DNA of 64,000 bases, taken from contig NZ_JABSTZ010000001.1 in NCBI RefSeq assembly GCF_013283745.1, positions 62,001 through 126,000 on the forward strand. The letters are read 5' to 3'. The notes beneath the pieces were generated by a model, which ran no database searches, was not told the DNA's origin, and was given only the letters and a program-made list of their open reading frames with translations. Of the stretch, positions 8,661 through 16,262 are shown in pieces. Position 1 is the stretch's first letter. The number at the start of each line of letters is the position of its first letter. The position numbers and the translations under genes are program-made. The DNA comes from Aeromicrobium stalagmiti. GTDB lineage: Bacteria; Actinomycetota; Actinomycetes; Propionibacteriales; Nocardioidaceae.

Positions 8661-9802
8661 TGGCCCCAGCCGGAGCGGGCCTGCAGGATCTTGGCGTACT
8701 TGATCTGGACCTCACGGCTGCTCTCGTGCGGGAGGCCCGGGCCGCCCACGCTCCTCCACGTCGCGGCGCTGAACTGCAGGCCGCCGTAGTAGCCGTTGCC
8801 GGTGTTGATCGACCAGTTTCCGCCGGACTCGCACTGCGCGATCTTGTCCCACACGCTGTCGGGAGGCGTCGTCGACGTGCCCCTCGAGACGACCTCGTTC
8901 ACCGGCTTGCTCACGGGGTCCGAGGAGATGACGACCCGCTTGCGCAGCTTGCCGTCGGCATAGACGAGCTCGACCTTCTCGCGGGCCTTGCCGTTCTTGC
9001 CGGCCGTGACGACCGTGGTCTCGCCCTTCAGGGCGTCGGGGTCCTCGCGGACCGTGGTCTTGAACTTCAGCTTGACGGTCTCGGTGCGCGTGACCTTCTT
9101 GATGCGCACGACCTTGAGCTTGTCGTCGGGGGTGACGTAGGCGTCGACGGCAGGCTTGACCTCGTCGTCGCTGTCGAGCGCGACGCCGGCCTCCTCCAGG
9201 ACGCCCGCGACGGTCGGGGTCGCGGTCGTGACGGTCTTCTTGTCGCCGTCGGCGACGACCGTCAGGGCCTTGGGGCTGCTCACGACCAGCGCCGTCCCGG
9301 TGCGCGGGAGCTTGGCCGTGCGCTTCGCCGAGACGTAAGCGTCTGCGGTCGCGGGGACGTCGAGCGTCTCGAGCGCCTGCGCCACCGTGCGGTCGTAGAC
9401 GGTGTGCTCGGTGACCCTGCCGTCGACCGTCAGCTTCACGGGCTTGGCGTAGGCGACGTCGATCGTGTCGCCGTCGGCCAGCGTGCTGGCCTGCGTCTTG
9501 CTGAGCCGGTCGCCCGGACGCACCGTGACGCCGTGGGCGTCGAGCAGGTCGCCGACCGTGCCGCCGAAGGTGCGGATCGTGTCGCTCTTGCCGTCGACCG
9601 TCAGGGTCACGGTCTGGCTGAGGGCTGCGTAGGCGGCCGTGCCGCCACCGACGACGAGCACGATCGCGAGGTTGAGCGCGATGAGCAGGAAGGACTTGCG
9701 GTGGCGCTGCTTGACGCGTTTTCCGGTGGTACGGCGGGACAGGTTCGAAGCTGGGGGCACTGAGTTCCTCGGAAGTCGATGACTGGGCCGACTTTCCACC
9801 AT
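8630..9802 (-). CDS. rpfB: Resuscitation-promoting factor RpfB
   Basis: A 390-residue secreted, membrane-anchored peptidoglycan hydrolase that promotes exit from dormancy. Layout: basic N-terminus, one membrane segment ([18 protein letters not shown], about residues 38-55), three DUF348 repeats (about 60-210), a G5 domain (about 215-300), and a C-terminal transglycosylase domain with the catalytic Glu in CESGGNW. The ATG at 9802 has an AAGGAG about 13 nt upstream; a longer frame to 9892 would run into tatD and is rejected. It lies between tatD and rsmA, the conserved actinobacterial order. Confidence 0.97.
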   Translation of the reverse strand: MVESRPSHRLPRNSVPPASNLSRRTTGKRVKQRHRKSFLLIALNLAIVLVVGGGTAAYAALSQTVTLTVDGKSDTIRTFGGTVGDLLDAHGVTVRPGDRLSKTQASTLADGDTIDVAYAKPVKLTVDGRVTEHTVYDRTVAQALETLDVPATADAYVSAKRTAKLPRTGTALVVSSPKALTVVADGDKKTVTTATPTVAGVLEEAGVALDSDDEVKPAVDAYVTPDDKLKVVRIKKVTRTETVKLKFKTTVREDPDALKGETTVVTAGKNGKAREKVELVYADGKLRKRVVISSDPVSKPVNEVVSRGTSTTPPDSVWDKIAQCESGGNWSINTGNGYYGGLQFSAATWRSVGGPGLPHESSREVQIKYAKILQARSGWGQWGCAGARFN

Positions 9803-9821
9803 AACGAGGGGCTCCTTGCCG

Positions 9822-10694
9822 TCAAATCCGTTGTTCCCAGGCCCCGCCGAAGGCACGATCGGTGTTCTCGTTGATCGCACGACAGAGATCATCGACCGAA
9901 TTGCCTGCCATTGCAGCCATGAACCGCACCGTGAGCGGGATCAGGAACGAGGCGTTCGGTTGCCCGCGATGCGGCACCGGTGTGAGGAACGGCGCATCGG
10001 TCTCGACCAGAATACGGTCGGTCGGCGTCACGCGGAGCGCTTCGCGCAGGTTCTCAGCGTTCTTGAAGGTGACGGTGCCCGCGAACGACAGCCATGCCCC
10101 GCGGTCGACGCACTCGCGGGCGAAGTCGGCGTCGCCTGAGAAGCAGTGCATGACGACCCGGTCGGGCACCCCCTCGTCGTCGAGCACCCGCAGCACGTCG
10201 TCGTGCGCGTCGCGGTCGTGGATCACGAGGGTCTTGTCGTGGCGCTTCGCGATCCTGATGTGCTCGCGGAACGAGGCGTGCTGGGCCTCGCGGCCGTCCT
10301 CGCCGGTGCGGAAGTAGTCGAGGCCGGTCTCCCCGACCGCACGCACGTGGTCGCCCGCCTGGGCCAGCCGGTCGATCTCGGCGAGGGCCGCATCGAGCTC
10401 GCCGGCCTCGGCCAGGCCGGGCGCCTCGTTGGGGTGCAGGGCCACCGCAGCGACGACGGAGTCGTACGCCGCCGCCGTCTCGACCGCCCAGCGCGAGCCC
10501 TCGAGGTCGCAGCCGACCTGCACGACGCGGGTGACGTTGACCGCCGCCGCGCGGTCGAGCGCCTCGTCGACGGGGATCAGCAGTCCGCCCTCGACGCCCT
10601 TGGCGTACGCCCGGTGGTCGAGGTGGCAGTGGTTGTCGACGACCGGCGACGGGAGTGCCTCCGGCGTCTCGGGCCAGCCTGCTGTCAGCGTCAT
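9822..10694 (-). CDS. tatD: TatD-family metal-dependent hydrolase (3'-5' DNase)
   Basis: A 290-residue TatD deoxyribonuclease. Metal ligands include H22-x-H24 (DNHCHLDH), the Glu of AVGETGLDYF, the His of MHCFSGD and the Asp of VETDAPFLTP. E. coli TatD is a metal-dependent exonuclease active in DNA repair and fragmentation. The ATG at 10694 lies 10 bp after metG; the longer reading upstream overlaps metG in another frame and is a shadow. Conserved metG-tatD-rpfB-rsmA order. Confidence 0.95.
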   Translation of the reverse strand: MTLTAGWPETPEALPSPVVDNHCHLDHRAYAKGVEGGLLIPVDEALDRAAAVNVTRVVQVGCDLEGSRWAVETAAAYDSVVAAVALHPNEAPGLAEAGELDAALAEIDRLAQAGDHVRAVGETGLDYFRTGEDGREAQHASFREHIRIAKRHDKTLVIHDRDAHDDVLRVLDDEGVPDRVVMHCFSGDADFARECVDRGAWLSFAGTVTFKNAENLREALRVTPTDRILVETDAPFLTPVPHRGQPNASFLIPLTVRFMAAMAGNSVDDLCRAINENTDRAFGGAWEQRI

Positions 10695-10704
10695 CGCGTC
10701 AGGG

Positions 10705-12294
10705 TCACTCGGCCGCGGTCTCGATGCGCGGGAACAGCGAGGCCGGCTTGGTGACGACCGTGCCGGCGGGCAGCTGGCCCCAGGCGGCGACGGCGTCGAT
10801 GCGCTGGTCGGCCAGCACGCCGAGGGCGGGCTCGGCGCCCAGGGAGTCCCACAGCACGGCGGACGCCTTGGGCATGACTGGGTTGAGCAGCACCGCGAGG
10901 ACGCGCAGGCCCTCGGCCGCGGTGTGCAGGATCGTCGCGAGGCGGCCACCTTCGCCGCCCTGGGACTCGTCCTTGGCGACCTTCCACGGCGCCTGGTCGG
11001 TGATGTAGCCGTTGAGCTCGTCGACGATCCGCCAGATCGCCGCCAGCGCGTCCTGCGGGGCGACGGCCTCGATCGCGGCGTCGGCGTCACGGACCGCCTC
11101 GGCGACGGTGTCGATCACGGTGAGCTCGGCGTCGGTGAGGTCACCGGCGGCCGGCAGCGTCCCGTCGAAGTACTTGCCGATCATCGCGGCCACGCGCGAC
11201 GCGAGGTTGCCGAAGCCGTTGGCGAGCTCGGCGTGGTAGCGGGCGCTGATGTCCTCCCACGAGATCGAGCCGTCGCTGCCGAACGTCAGGGCGCGCGCGA
11301 AGTAGTAGCGGTAGGCGTCGGAGCCGAAGGTGTCGACGATCTCGTCGGGACGGATGCCGTTGGCCTTGGACTTGCTCATCTTCTGCCCGCCGACCAGCAG
11401 CCAGCCGTGCGCGAAGACCTGGTGCGGGACGGGCTGACCCGCCGCCATCAGCATCGCCGGCCAGATGACGGCGTGGAAGCGCGCGATGTCCTTGCCGACG
11501 ATGTGGATGTCGGCCGGCCAGATCTTCTCGAACCGCTCCTGGTCGGCCCCATAGCCGATCGCCGTGACGTAGTTGAGCAGTGCCTCGACCCACACGTACA
11601 TGACGTGCTTGTCGTCCCACGGGACACCGATGCCCCAGTCGAACGTCGACCGCGAGATCGACAGGTCGCGCAGACCGCGCGACACGAACGAGATGACCTC
11701 GTTGCGGGCCGACTCCGGCTGGATGAACGTCGGGTTGGCCTCGTAGAAGTCGAGCAGCTGCTGCTGGTAGTCGCTGAGGCGGAAGAAGTAGTTCTCCTCG
11801 GTCATGTGCTCGACACGGCTGCCGTCGAGCGTCGAGACCTTGAAGCCCTCGTCGTCACCCTCGCCGTCGGCGACGTCGTCGTCGCCGACGAACTCCTCGC
11901 TGCCGACGCTGTACCAGCCGCTGAACGAGCCCTGGTAGACCGCGCCGCGGTCCTGCAGGTCCTGCCAGAACGCCTTGGACCCGTCGAGGTGGCGCTGCTC
12001 GGTCGTACGGATGAAGTCGTCGTTGGCGACGTCGATCGTCTCGAGCAGCGGCTTCCACTCGTCCTCGACGAGCTTGTCGACCCACTCCTGCGGCGAGACG
12101 CCGTTGGCCTCGGCCTTGCGGAGCACCTTCTGGCCGTGCTCGTCGGTGCCGGTGAGGTACCAGACGTCCTCACCACGCTGCCGGTGCCAGCGCGTGATGA
12201 TGTCGCCCATCACCGTCGTGTAGCCGTGCCCGATGTGGGGCGCGTCGTTGACGTAGTAGATGGGCGTGGTGACGAAGAACGTTTCGGCTGACAC
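10705..12294 (-). CDS. metG: Methionyl-tRNA synthetase
   Basis: A 529-residue class I synthetase charging tRNA-Met. H20-I-G-H23 and K305-M-S-K-S309 are intact. The connecting peptide has no Cys zinc knuckle and instead carries an acidic stretch (about residues 138-150), so it is the zinc-free type. The GTG at 12294 lacks a Shine-Dalgarno but follows TAGGAT by 7 nt (leaderless). It heads the metG-tatD-rpfB-rsmA series. Confidence 0.98.
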   Translation of the reverse strand: MSAETFFVTTPIYYVNDAPHIGHGYTTVMGDIITRWHRQRGEDVWYLTGTDEHGQKVLRKAEANGVSPQEWVDKLVEDEWKPLLETIDVANDDFIRTTEQRHLDGSKAFWQDLQDRGAVYQGSFSGWYSVGSEEFVGDDDVADGEGDDEGFKVSTLDGSRVEHMTEENYFFRLSDYQQQLLDFYEANPTFIQPESARNEVISFVSRGLRDLSISRSTFDWGIGVPWDDKHVMYVWVEALLNYVTAIGYGADQERFEKIWPADIHIVGKDIARFHAVIWPAMLMAAGQPVPHQVFAHGWLLVGGQKMSKSKANGIRPDEIVDTFGSDAYRYYFARALTFGSDGSISWEDISARYHAELANGFGNLASRVAAMIGKYFDGTLPAAGDLTDAELTVIDTVAEAVRDADAAIEAVAPQDALAAIWRIVDELNGYITDQAPWKVAKDESQGGEGGRLATILHTAAEGLRVLAVLLNPVMPKASAVLWDSLGAEPALGVLADQRIDAVAAWGQLPAGTVVTKPASLFPRIETAAE

Positions 12295-12301
12295 GTCGAC
12301 G

Positions 12302-12307
12302 ATCCTA
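12302..12307 (-). promoter_or_regulatory. Predicted -10 box of leaderless metG
   Basis: TAGGAT on the minus strand, 7 nt before the metG GTG. It matches the TAnnnT consensus and the spacing expected when transcription starts at the first codon. Confidence 0.55.
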
Positions 12308-12326
12308 GTCGGCGCGCCGAGGCGTC

Positions 12327-13154
12327 CTACGAGTGCGCGGCGTCGTAGACGTCCTTCTTGCGGACGCCCGTCTCACCGGCGACCTGCTCGATCGCGTCCT
12401 TGCGGCTGAGACCGTCGCCCTGGCGCGCGGCGACCAGCTCACGGAGGTCCTCGGGAGCGTACGTCCTGGCCTCGGCCACCATGCCGGCGACGACGATCGT
12501 GACCTCGCCGCGGACGCCCTGCTCCTGCCCCGCCGCCCAGTCGACCAGCTCGCCGAGACCGCCCCGGGCGACCTCCTCGTACGTCTTGGTGAGCTCGCGA
12601 CACACCGCGGCCGGGCGGTCGTCGCCCCACACCTCGGCCATCGCCCGCAGCGACGTCTCGGTGCGGTGGGGCGACTCGAAGAACACCATCGTGCGGCGCT
12701 CGGCCGCCAGCTCGGTGAGCGCCCGCGTGCGCTCACCGGCCTTGCGCGGCAGGAAGCCCTCGAAGCAGAACCGGTCGACCGGCAGGCCCGAGACCGCGAG
12801 CGCCGTCAGCACCGCGGAGGGTCCGGGGATCGCGGTGACGGCGACGTCGGCCTCGATCGCGGCGACCACGAGGCGATAGCCGGGATCGGACACGCTCGGC
12901 ATGCCGGCGTCGGTCACGAGCACCACCGTGAGGCCGTCGACCAGCATCGCCGCGAGCTCGGGGGTGCGGCGCTCCTCGTTGCCCTCGAAGTAGGACACGA
13001 CCCGTCCGCCGATCTCGACGCCGAGGTCGGACGCGAGCCGCTTCAGCCGGCGGGTGTCCTCCGCCGCGACGACGTCGGCCGACGCGAGCGCCTCGCCGAG
13101 ACGGCCGCTGGCATCGGCGACCTGGCCGATCGGGGTCGCGGCAAGGATGAGCAT
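12327..13154 (-). CDS. rsmI: 16S rRNA (cytidine1402-2'-O)-methyltransferase
   Basis: A 275-residue SPOUT-independent, tetrapyrrole-methylase-fold enzyme that 2'-O-methylates C1402 in the ribosomal P site. Characteristic segments: LAATPIGQVAD, AEDTRRLKRL, VVSYFEGNEERR, LVTDAGMPSVSDPGYRLV and AIPGPSAVLTAL. The ATG at 13154 has no ribosome-binding site but GAGGAT lies 6 nt upstream. In many actinobacteria rsmI is directly divergent from pmt; here 1.5 kb containing repeats and a DUF559 gene separates them, and the first repeat begins only 28 bp upstream of this start. Confidence 0.96.
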   Translation of the reverse strand: MLILAATPIGQVADASGRLGEALASADVVAAEDTRRLKRLASDLGVEIGGRVVSYFEGNEERRTPELAAMLVDGLTVVLVTDAGMPSVSDPGYRLVVAAIEADVAVTAIPGPSAVLTALAVSGLPVDRFCFEGFLPRKAGERTRALTELAAERRTMVFFESPHRTETSLRAMAEVWGDDRPAAVCRELTKTYEEVARGGLGELVDWAAGQEQGVRGEVTIVVAGMVAEARTYAPEDLRELVAARQGDGLSRKDAIEQVAGETGVRKKDVYDAAHS

Positions 13155-13160
13155 GCCCCC

Positions 13161-13166
13161 ATCCTC
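13161..13166 (-). promoter_or_regulatory. Possible -10 box of leaderless rsmI
   Basis: GAGGAT on the minus strand, 6 nt before the rsmI ATG. The corresponding -35 region (about 13179-13185) would fall on the edge of repeat cluster A. Confidence 0.35.
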
Positions 13167-13182
13167 TCAGCCCCTCCCCGGG

Positions 13183-13376
13183 AGGTGGATCCGCAACCTC
13201 ATCGGCCCGGGAGGTGGATCCGCAACCTCAACGGCCCGGAAGGTGGATCCGCAACCTCAACGGCCCGGGAGGTGGATCCGCAACCTCAACGGCCCGGGAG
13301 GTGGATCCGCAACCTCATGGGCCGGACTCAGGTGGATCGGCAACGTCAACACGGTGTGAGCGGTTGAGGATCCACC
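13183..13376. repeat. Repeat cluster A (29-bp tandem units)
   Basis: The core AGGTGGATCCGCAACCTCA occurs at 13183, 13212, 13241, 13270 and 13299, an exact 29-bp period; the five cores are identical and the 10-bp linkers are nearly so (CGGCCCGGG type). A sixth, degenerate copy (ending GCAACGTCA) follows at 13330, 31 bp on, and an inverted degenerate copy lies near 13361-13376. The core has AGGT/ACCT ends that can pair. The same core recurs at 14459-14615 and 57590-57779. It lies between the rsmI start and the 3' end of the DUF559 gene. I do not recognise it as a named family. Confidence 0.9.
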
Positions 13377-13386
13377 CGCCCACGAG

Positions 13387-14397
13387 TCACGCGGCCGTAT
13401 GACGTTGAGAGTTCACCTTCGGGCGCCTGCGTGCCGGTGGCACCGTGAACAGCGCGTCCCACGCCGCACCGAACTGGGGGGCGGGGCCGTCGTACCCTCG
13501 GGCGACCAAGGCCTGGTGCACCCGCCGGACCATCGACTTCGGCTGCGCCAGGTGGCGCTTGGTGACCTGGACGTAGGCCCAGTCATGGGCTCGCAGTCCG
13601 GCGTAGCGGTCGACGTCGCTCGTGATCTGGACTGGGTCCGCAAAATGTTGCCCTCCCTCGTACTCGACCATCAACCGCCACAGCAGGAAGACGAGGTCAC
13701 CACAGCCGAGGAACGACCCACCGTCGTCGAACACGTCGTGGTTGACCTGAGGCGCCGGAAGCCCGGCAACGCGTAGGAAGACCCGTGTCTCGGACTCAGG
13801 GATCGACCTGGAACGAGCATCGAGCAACGGGGCGATCTCGACGATCTCGGCCGCACCCGGTCGCCACGACTGCTGATCGGCCAGGGCGAGCAGCGAGACT
13901 AGATCCAGGTGCCTGCGGCGCAGCAGCCAGTCACCGACGACGATCACGTCGATCGGACGAGCGACCGATGCGAATCCGATCATCGCCGCCTCGACGCTCA
14001 CGGCCATCTCGTCGTGCGGAGGAAGGACCCGCGAGCGGTGGAGCATGATGCCCGGGATGTCGAGATGCAGGTCTCGAGCGACGGTGAAGCGCATCGGCTC
14101 CAGCGGACCCCGCTCGACCCCGAGCAAGCGAAGTCGCGTGCCGTGACTGACGCGCGCGTCGTCCGGGAGCGCTCGGCGCGCGGCGTCGATCCTCCCGATG
14201 TCGTCCAGCTCGACCTCGGCGAGCTGGTAGACGCTGGGGTGAACCTCCACGAACCGTGGGTGCTGCAGCATGCGCGGCGTGATGCCGGCAGCGAGAGCCT
14301 CCGCGCGGCTGAACGCGCGAGACGCCAGATGGGCGGGAACAGGTCTGGGCGGTCGTGACATGGTCGGAGCATCCGCCGATACCGATGTCCCGGTCAT
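13387..14397 (-). CDS. DUF559-type endonuclease-fold protein (N-terminal AbiEi-like winged helix)
   Basis: A 336-residue protein of the actinobacterial DUF559 / Vsr-like group. The N-terminal part (about 25-60: RAFSRAEALAAGI, HPRFVEVHPSVYQLA) looks like the winged-helix domain seen in AbiEi-type antitoxin proteins. The C-terminal part (about 200-300) has PDDEXK-like residues: E201/E203, D234 (CGDLVF), E245 and E247 (VEYEGGQH; EYDG is commoner) and H251. Activity has not been shown for this group as far as I know. It is flanked on both sides by clusters of one repeat, and sits between rsmI and pmt, genes that are usually neighbours. Start at 14397 or ATG 14361. Confidence 0.75.
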   Translation of the reverse strand: MTGTSVSADAPTMSRPPRPVPAHLASRAFSRAEALAAGITPRMLQHPRFVEVHPSVYQLAEVELDDIGRIDAARRALPDDARVSHGTRLRLLGVERGPLEPMRFTVARDLHLDIPGIMLHRSRVLPPHDEMAVSVEAAMIGFASVARPIDVIVVGDWLLRRRHLDLVSLLALADQQSWRPGAAEIVEIAPLLDARSRSIPESETRVFLRVAGLPAPQVNHDVFDDGGSFLGCGDLVFLLWRLMVEYEGGQHFADPVQITSDVDRYAGLRAHDWAYVQVTKRHLAQPKSMVRRVHQALVARGYDGPAPQFGAAWDALFTVPPARRRPKVNSQRHTAA

Positions 14398-14458
14398 CAG
14401 GTCCGTGGCGCGCTGTGGACATCAGATCGCCCGGCTCGCCCTGTGGATCCCGCCGAGG

Positions 14459-14615
14459 AGGTGGATCCACAACCTCTCCCCCGCCCGGCAGGTGAATATC
14501 CAACCTCAAGGCGCCGCATCGGGTTGCGGATCCACCTTCCGGCCGCGGGACGAGCGTGTGCGGTTGCGAATCCACCTCCCCGCACCGCGCCCCGGGGGAC
14601 GGTGGAGAATCCACC
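14459..14615. repeat. Repeat cluster B (two direct, two inverted copies, terminal hairpin)
   Basis: Same family as clusters A and C but more diverged: direct copies at 14459-14477 (AGGTGGATCCACAACCTCT) and 14490-14508, inverted copies at 14521-14538 and 14561-14578, then a short perfect hairpin GGTGGAGAATCCACC at 14601-14615. It fills the divergent gap between the DUF559 gene and pmt and ends 28 bp before the pmt start, mirroring the 28-bp distance between cluster A and rsmI. Confidence 0.82.
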
Positions 14616-14631
14616 GCTCGGGGGGAGGACC

Positions 14632-14637
14632 TAGGCT
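14632..14637 (+). promoter_or_regulatory. Predicted -10 box of leaderless pmt
   Basis: TAGGCT, 6 nt before the pmt GTG at 14644, with no ribosome-binding site. Its -35 region would lie on the hairpin that closes repeat cluster B. Confidence 0.5.
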
Positions 14638-14643
14638 GGGCGC

Positions 14644-16194
14644 GTGACGTTTGCGGCCAACCTGTCTCCACTCAGGTGGTCCGACCGTGTGTGGGGCTGG
14701 ACCGGCCCGATCGCCGTGGCCCTGCTGGCGTTCGTGCTGCGGGTCTGGAACGTCGGCTACCCCCGCAAGTTCGTCTTCGACGAGACCTACTACGCCAAGG
14801 ACGCCTGGTCGCTCCTGCAGCACGGCTACGTCCTCGACTACACCGAGAAGGCCAACGGGCAGATCCTCCGGGGCGACCTGTCGGGCATCTTCACCGACGA
14901 GCCGTCGTGGATCGTCCACCCCGACGGCGGCAAGTGGCTCATCGCCCTCGGTGAGCAGCTCTTCGGCTTCGACTCGTTCGGCTGGCGCATCTCTGGCGTC
15001 GTCGTCGGCGCCCTGACCGTCCTGGTGCTGGCCCGCCTCGTCCGCCGCATGACCGGGTCGACCCTGGTCGGATGCCTCGCCGGCTTGCTATTGACCGTCG
15101 ACGGCACCCACTTCGTGATGTCGAGGCTGTCGCTGCTCGACATCTTCCTGGCGTTCTGGATCGTCTGCGGCGTCGCCTGCCTCGTTGCCGACCGCGACTG
15201 GATCCGCGCCCGGCTCGACCGCTATCACGCGTTCCGGCCGTGGCAGCTGCTCGCGGGCCTGAGCCTCGGCATGGCCTGTGCCACCAAGTGGAGCGGCATC
15301 TACGTCCTCGCAGCCTTCGGCGTCGTCATCGTGGTGTGGGAGGTCCTCGCCCGCATGCGCAACCCGCGCACCGCGATGCACCACGGCTGGGCGCTCACGA
15401 CCCTGCGGGTCGGCGTGCCGGCGTTCGCCTCGATCGTCGTCGTCGCGGCGATCGTCTACCTCGTCTCGTGGACGGGGTTCCTGGTGCACCACGAGGCGTA
15501 CGAGGCGCGGTTCGGCCGGGGCTACGGCGACTACTCCCGGCCATGGGGCGCCTACGTCGACAACCCATCGACCGGCTTCCTGGGCGGCACCCGCGACGCC
15601 CTCAGGTCGCTGTGGCACTTCCACGTCATGACGTTCAACTTCCACACCCAGGACCTCAACAGCGCGACCCACCCCTACCAGTCCAACCCCGTGGGCTGGC
15701 TCCTGCAGTGGCGCCCCGTCGGCGCGGACGCCCAGTTCGAGCTGCCGGCGACGACCCAGTGCGGCCAGGCGGCCGGCACGACGTGCATCCGCGAGATCCT
15801 CATCCTCGGCAACCCGATCATCTGGTGGTCGGGCCTCGTGGCTCTGCTCGGGGCCGTCGTCGCGTGGGTCGTGACCCGCCGCTGGACGTGGGGCGTGCCC
15901 GTCATCGGGGTCGCGGTCTGCTGGCTGCCCTGGTTCCTCAACGACGACCGGCCGATCTTCTCGTTCTACGCCGTGACGATCATCCCGTTCACGATCATCG
16001 CGCTGTCGCTCGTGGCGAACGCCCTGATCGCGACCCGCACGTCACCGCGGCAGACCTATGCCATCGGCCTGACGATCGGCTTCTACGTGCTCGCGGCGGT
16101 CGTGACGTTCTGGTACTTCCACCCGATCCTGACCGACGACCTCATTCCGTACGACTCGTGGCGCCAGCGAATGTGGCTCTCCCGCTGGATCTAG
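14644..16194 (+). CDS. pmt: Dolichyl-phosphate-mannose--protein mannosyltransferase (GT39)
   Basis: A 516-residue polytopic GT-C enzyme that O-mannosylates exported proteins using polyprenyl-phosphate mannose. The DE motif of the first extracytoplasmic loop is in FVFDETYYAKDAW (about residues 38-50), followed by IVHPDGGKWLIALGEQLFG, and about ten membrane helices. Homologue of M. tuberculosis Rv1002c, normally adjacent to and divergent from rsmI. Starts with GTG at 14644, apparently leaderless. Confidence 0.95.
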   Translation: MTFAANLSPLRWSDRVWGWTGPIAVALLAFVLRVWNVGYPRKFVFDETYYAKDAWSLLQHGYVLDYTEKANGQILRGDLSGIFTDEPSWIVHPDGGKWLIALGEQLFGFDSFGWRISGVVVGALTVLVLARLVRRMTGSTLVGCLAGLLLTVDGTHFVMSRLSLLDIFLAFWIVCGVACLVADRDWIRARLDRYHAFRPWQLLAGLSLGMACATKWSGIYVLAAFGVVIVVWEVLARMRNPRTAMHHGWALTTLRVGVPAFASIVVVAAIVYLVSWTGFLVHHEAYEARFGRGYGDYSRPWGAYVDNPSTGFLGGTRDALRSLWHFHVMTFNFHTQDLNSATHPYQSNPVGWLLQWRPVGADAQFELPATTQCGQAAGTTCIREILILGNPIIWWSGLVALLGAVVAWVVTRRWTWGVPVIGVAVCWLPWFLNDDRPIFSFYAVTIIPFTIIALSLVANALIATRTSPRQTYAIGLTIGFYVLAAVVTFWYFHPILTDDLIPYDSWRQRMWLSRWI

Positions 16195-16262
16195 CTGCTC
16201 CTCGGCGTCTCGTGACGTCAGCCACCTCGTCGCGGCCGTTCATCGACCGGTAGCGGCGCCCG

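Noticed and set aside
13183-13348. Evenly spaced repeats suggesting a CRISPR array
   Set aside because: The 29-bp unit repeats almost whole; the 10-bp linkers are near-identical rather than unique spacers, and no cas genes are present.
13214-13402. Open frames through the repeat clusters encoding GGGSATSTA/RWIRNLNG-type peptides
   Set aside because: They exist only because the 29-bp unit lacks stops in some frames; no ribosome-binding site or domain. The same applies to frames over 14443-14634 and 57592-57780.
16195-16262. Possible attachment site paired with tRNA-Ala
   Set aside because: No copy of the tRNA 3' segment was found at the left edge of the accessory block, and no integrase is encoded.
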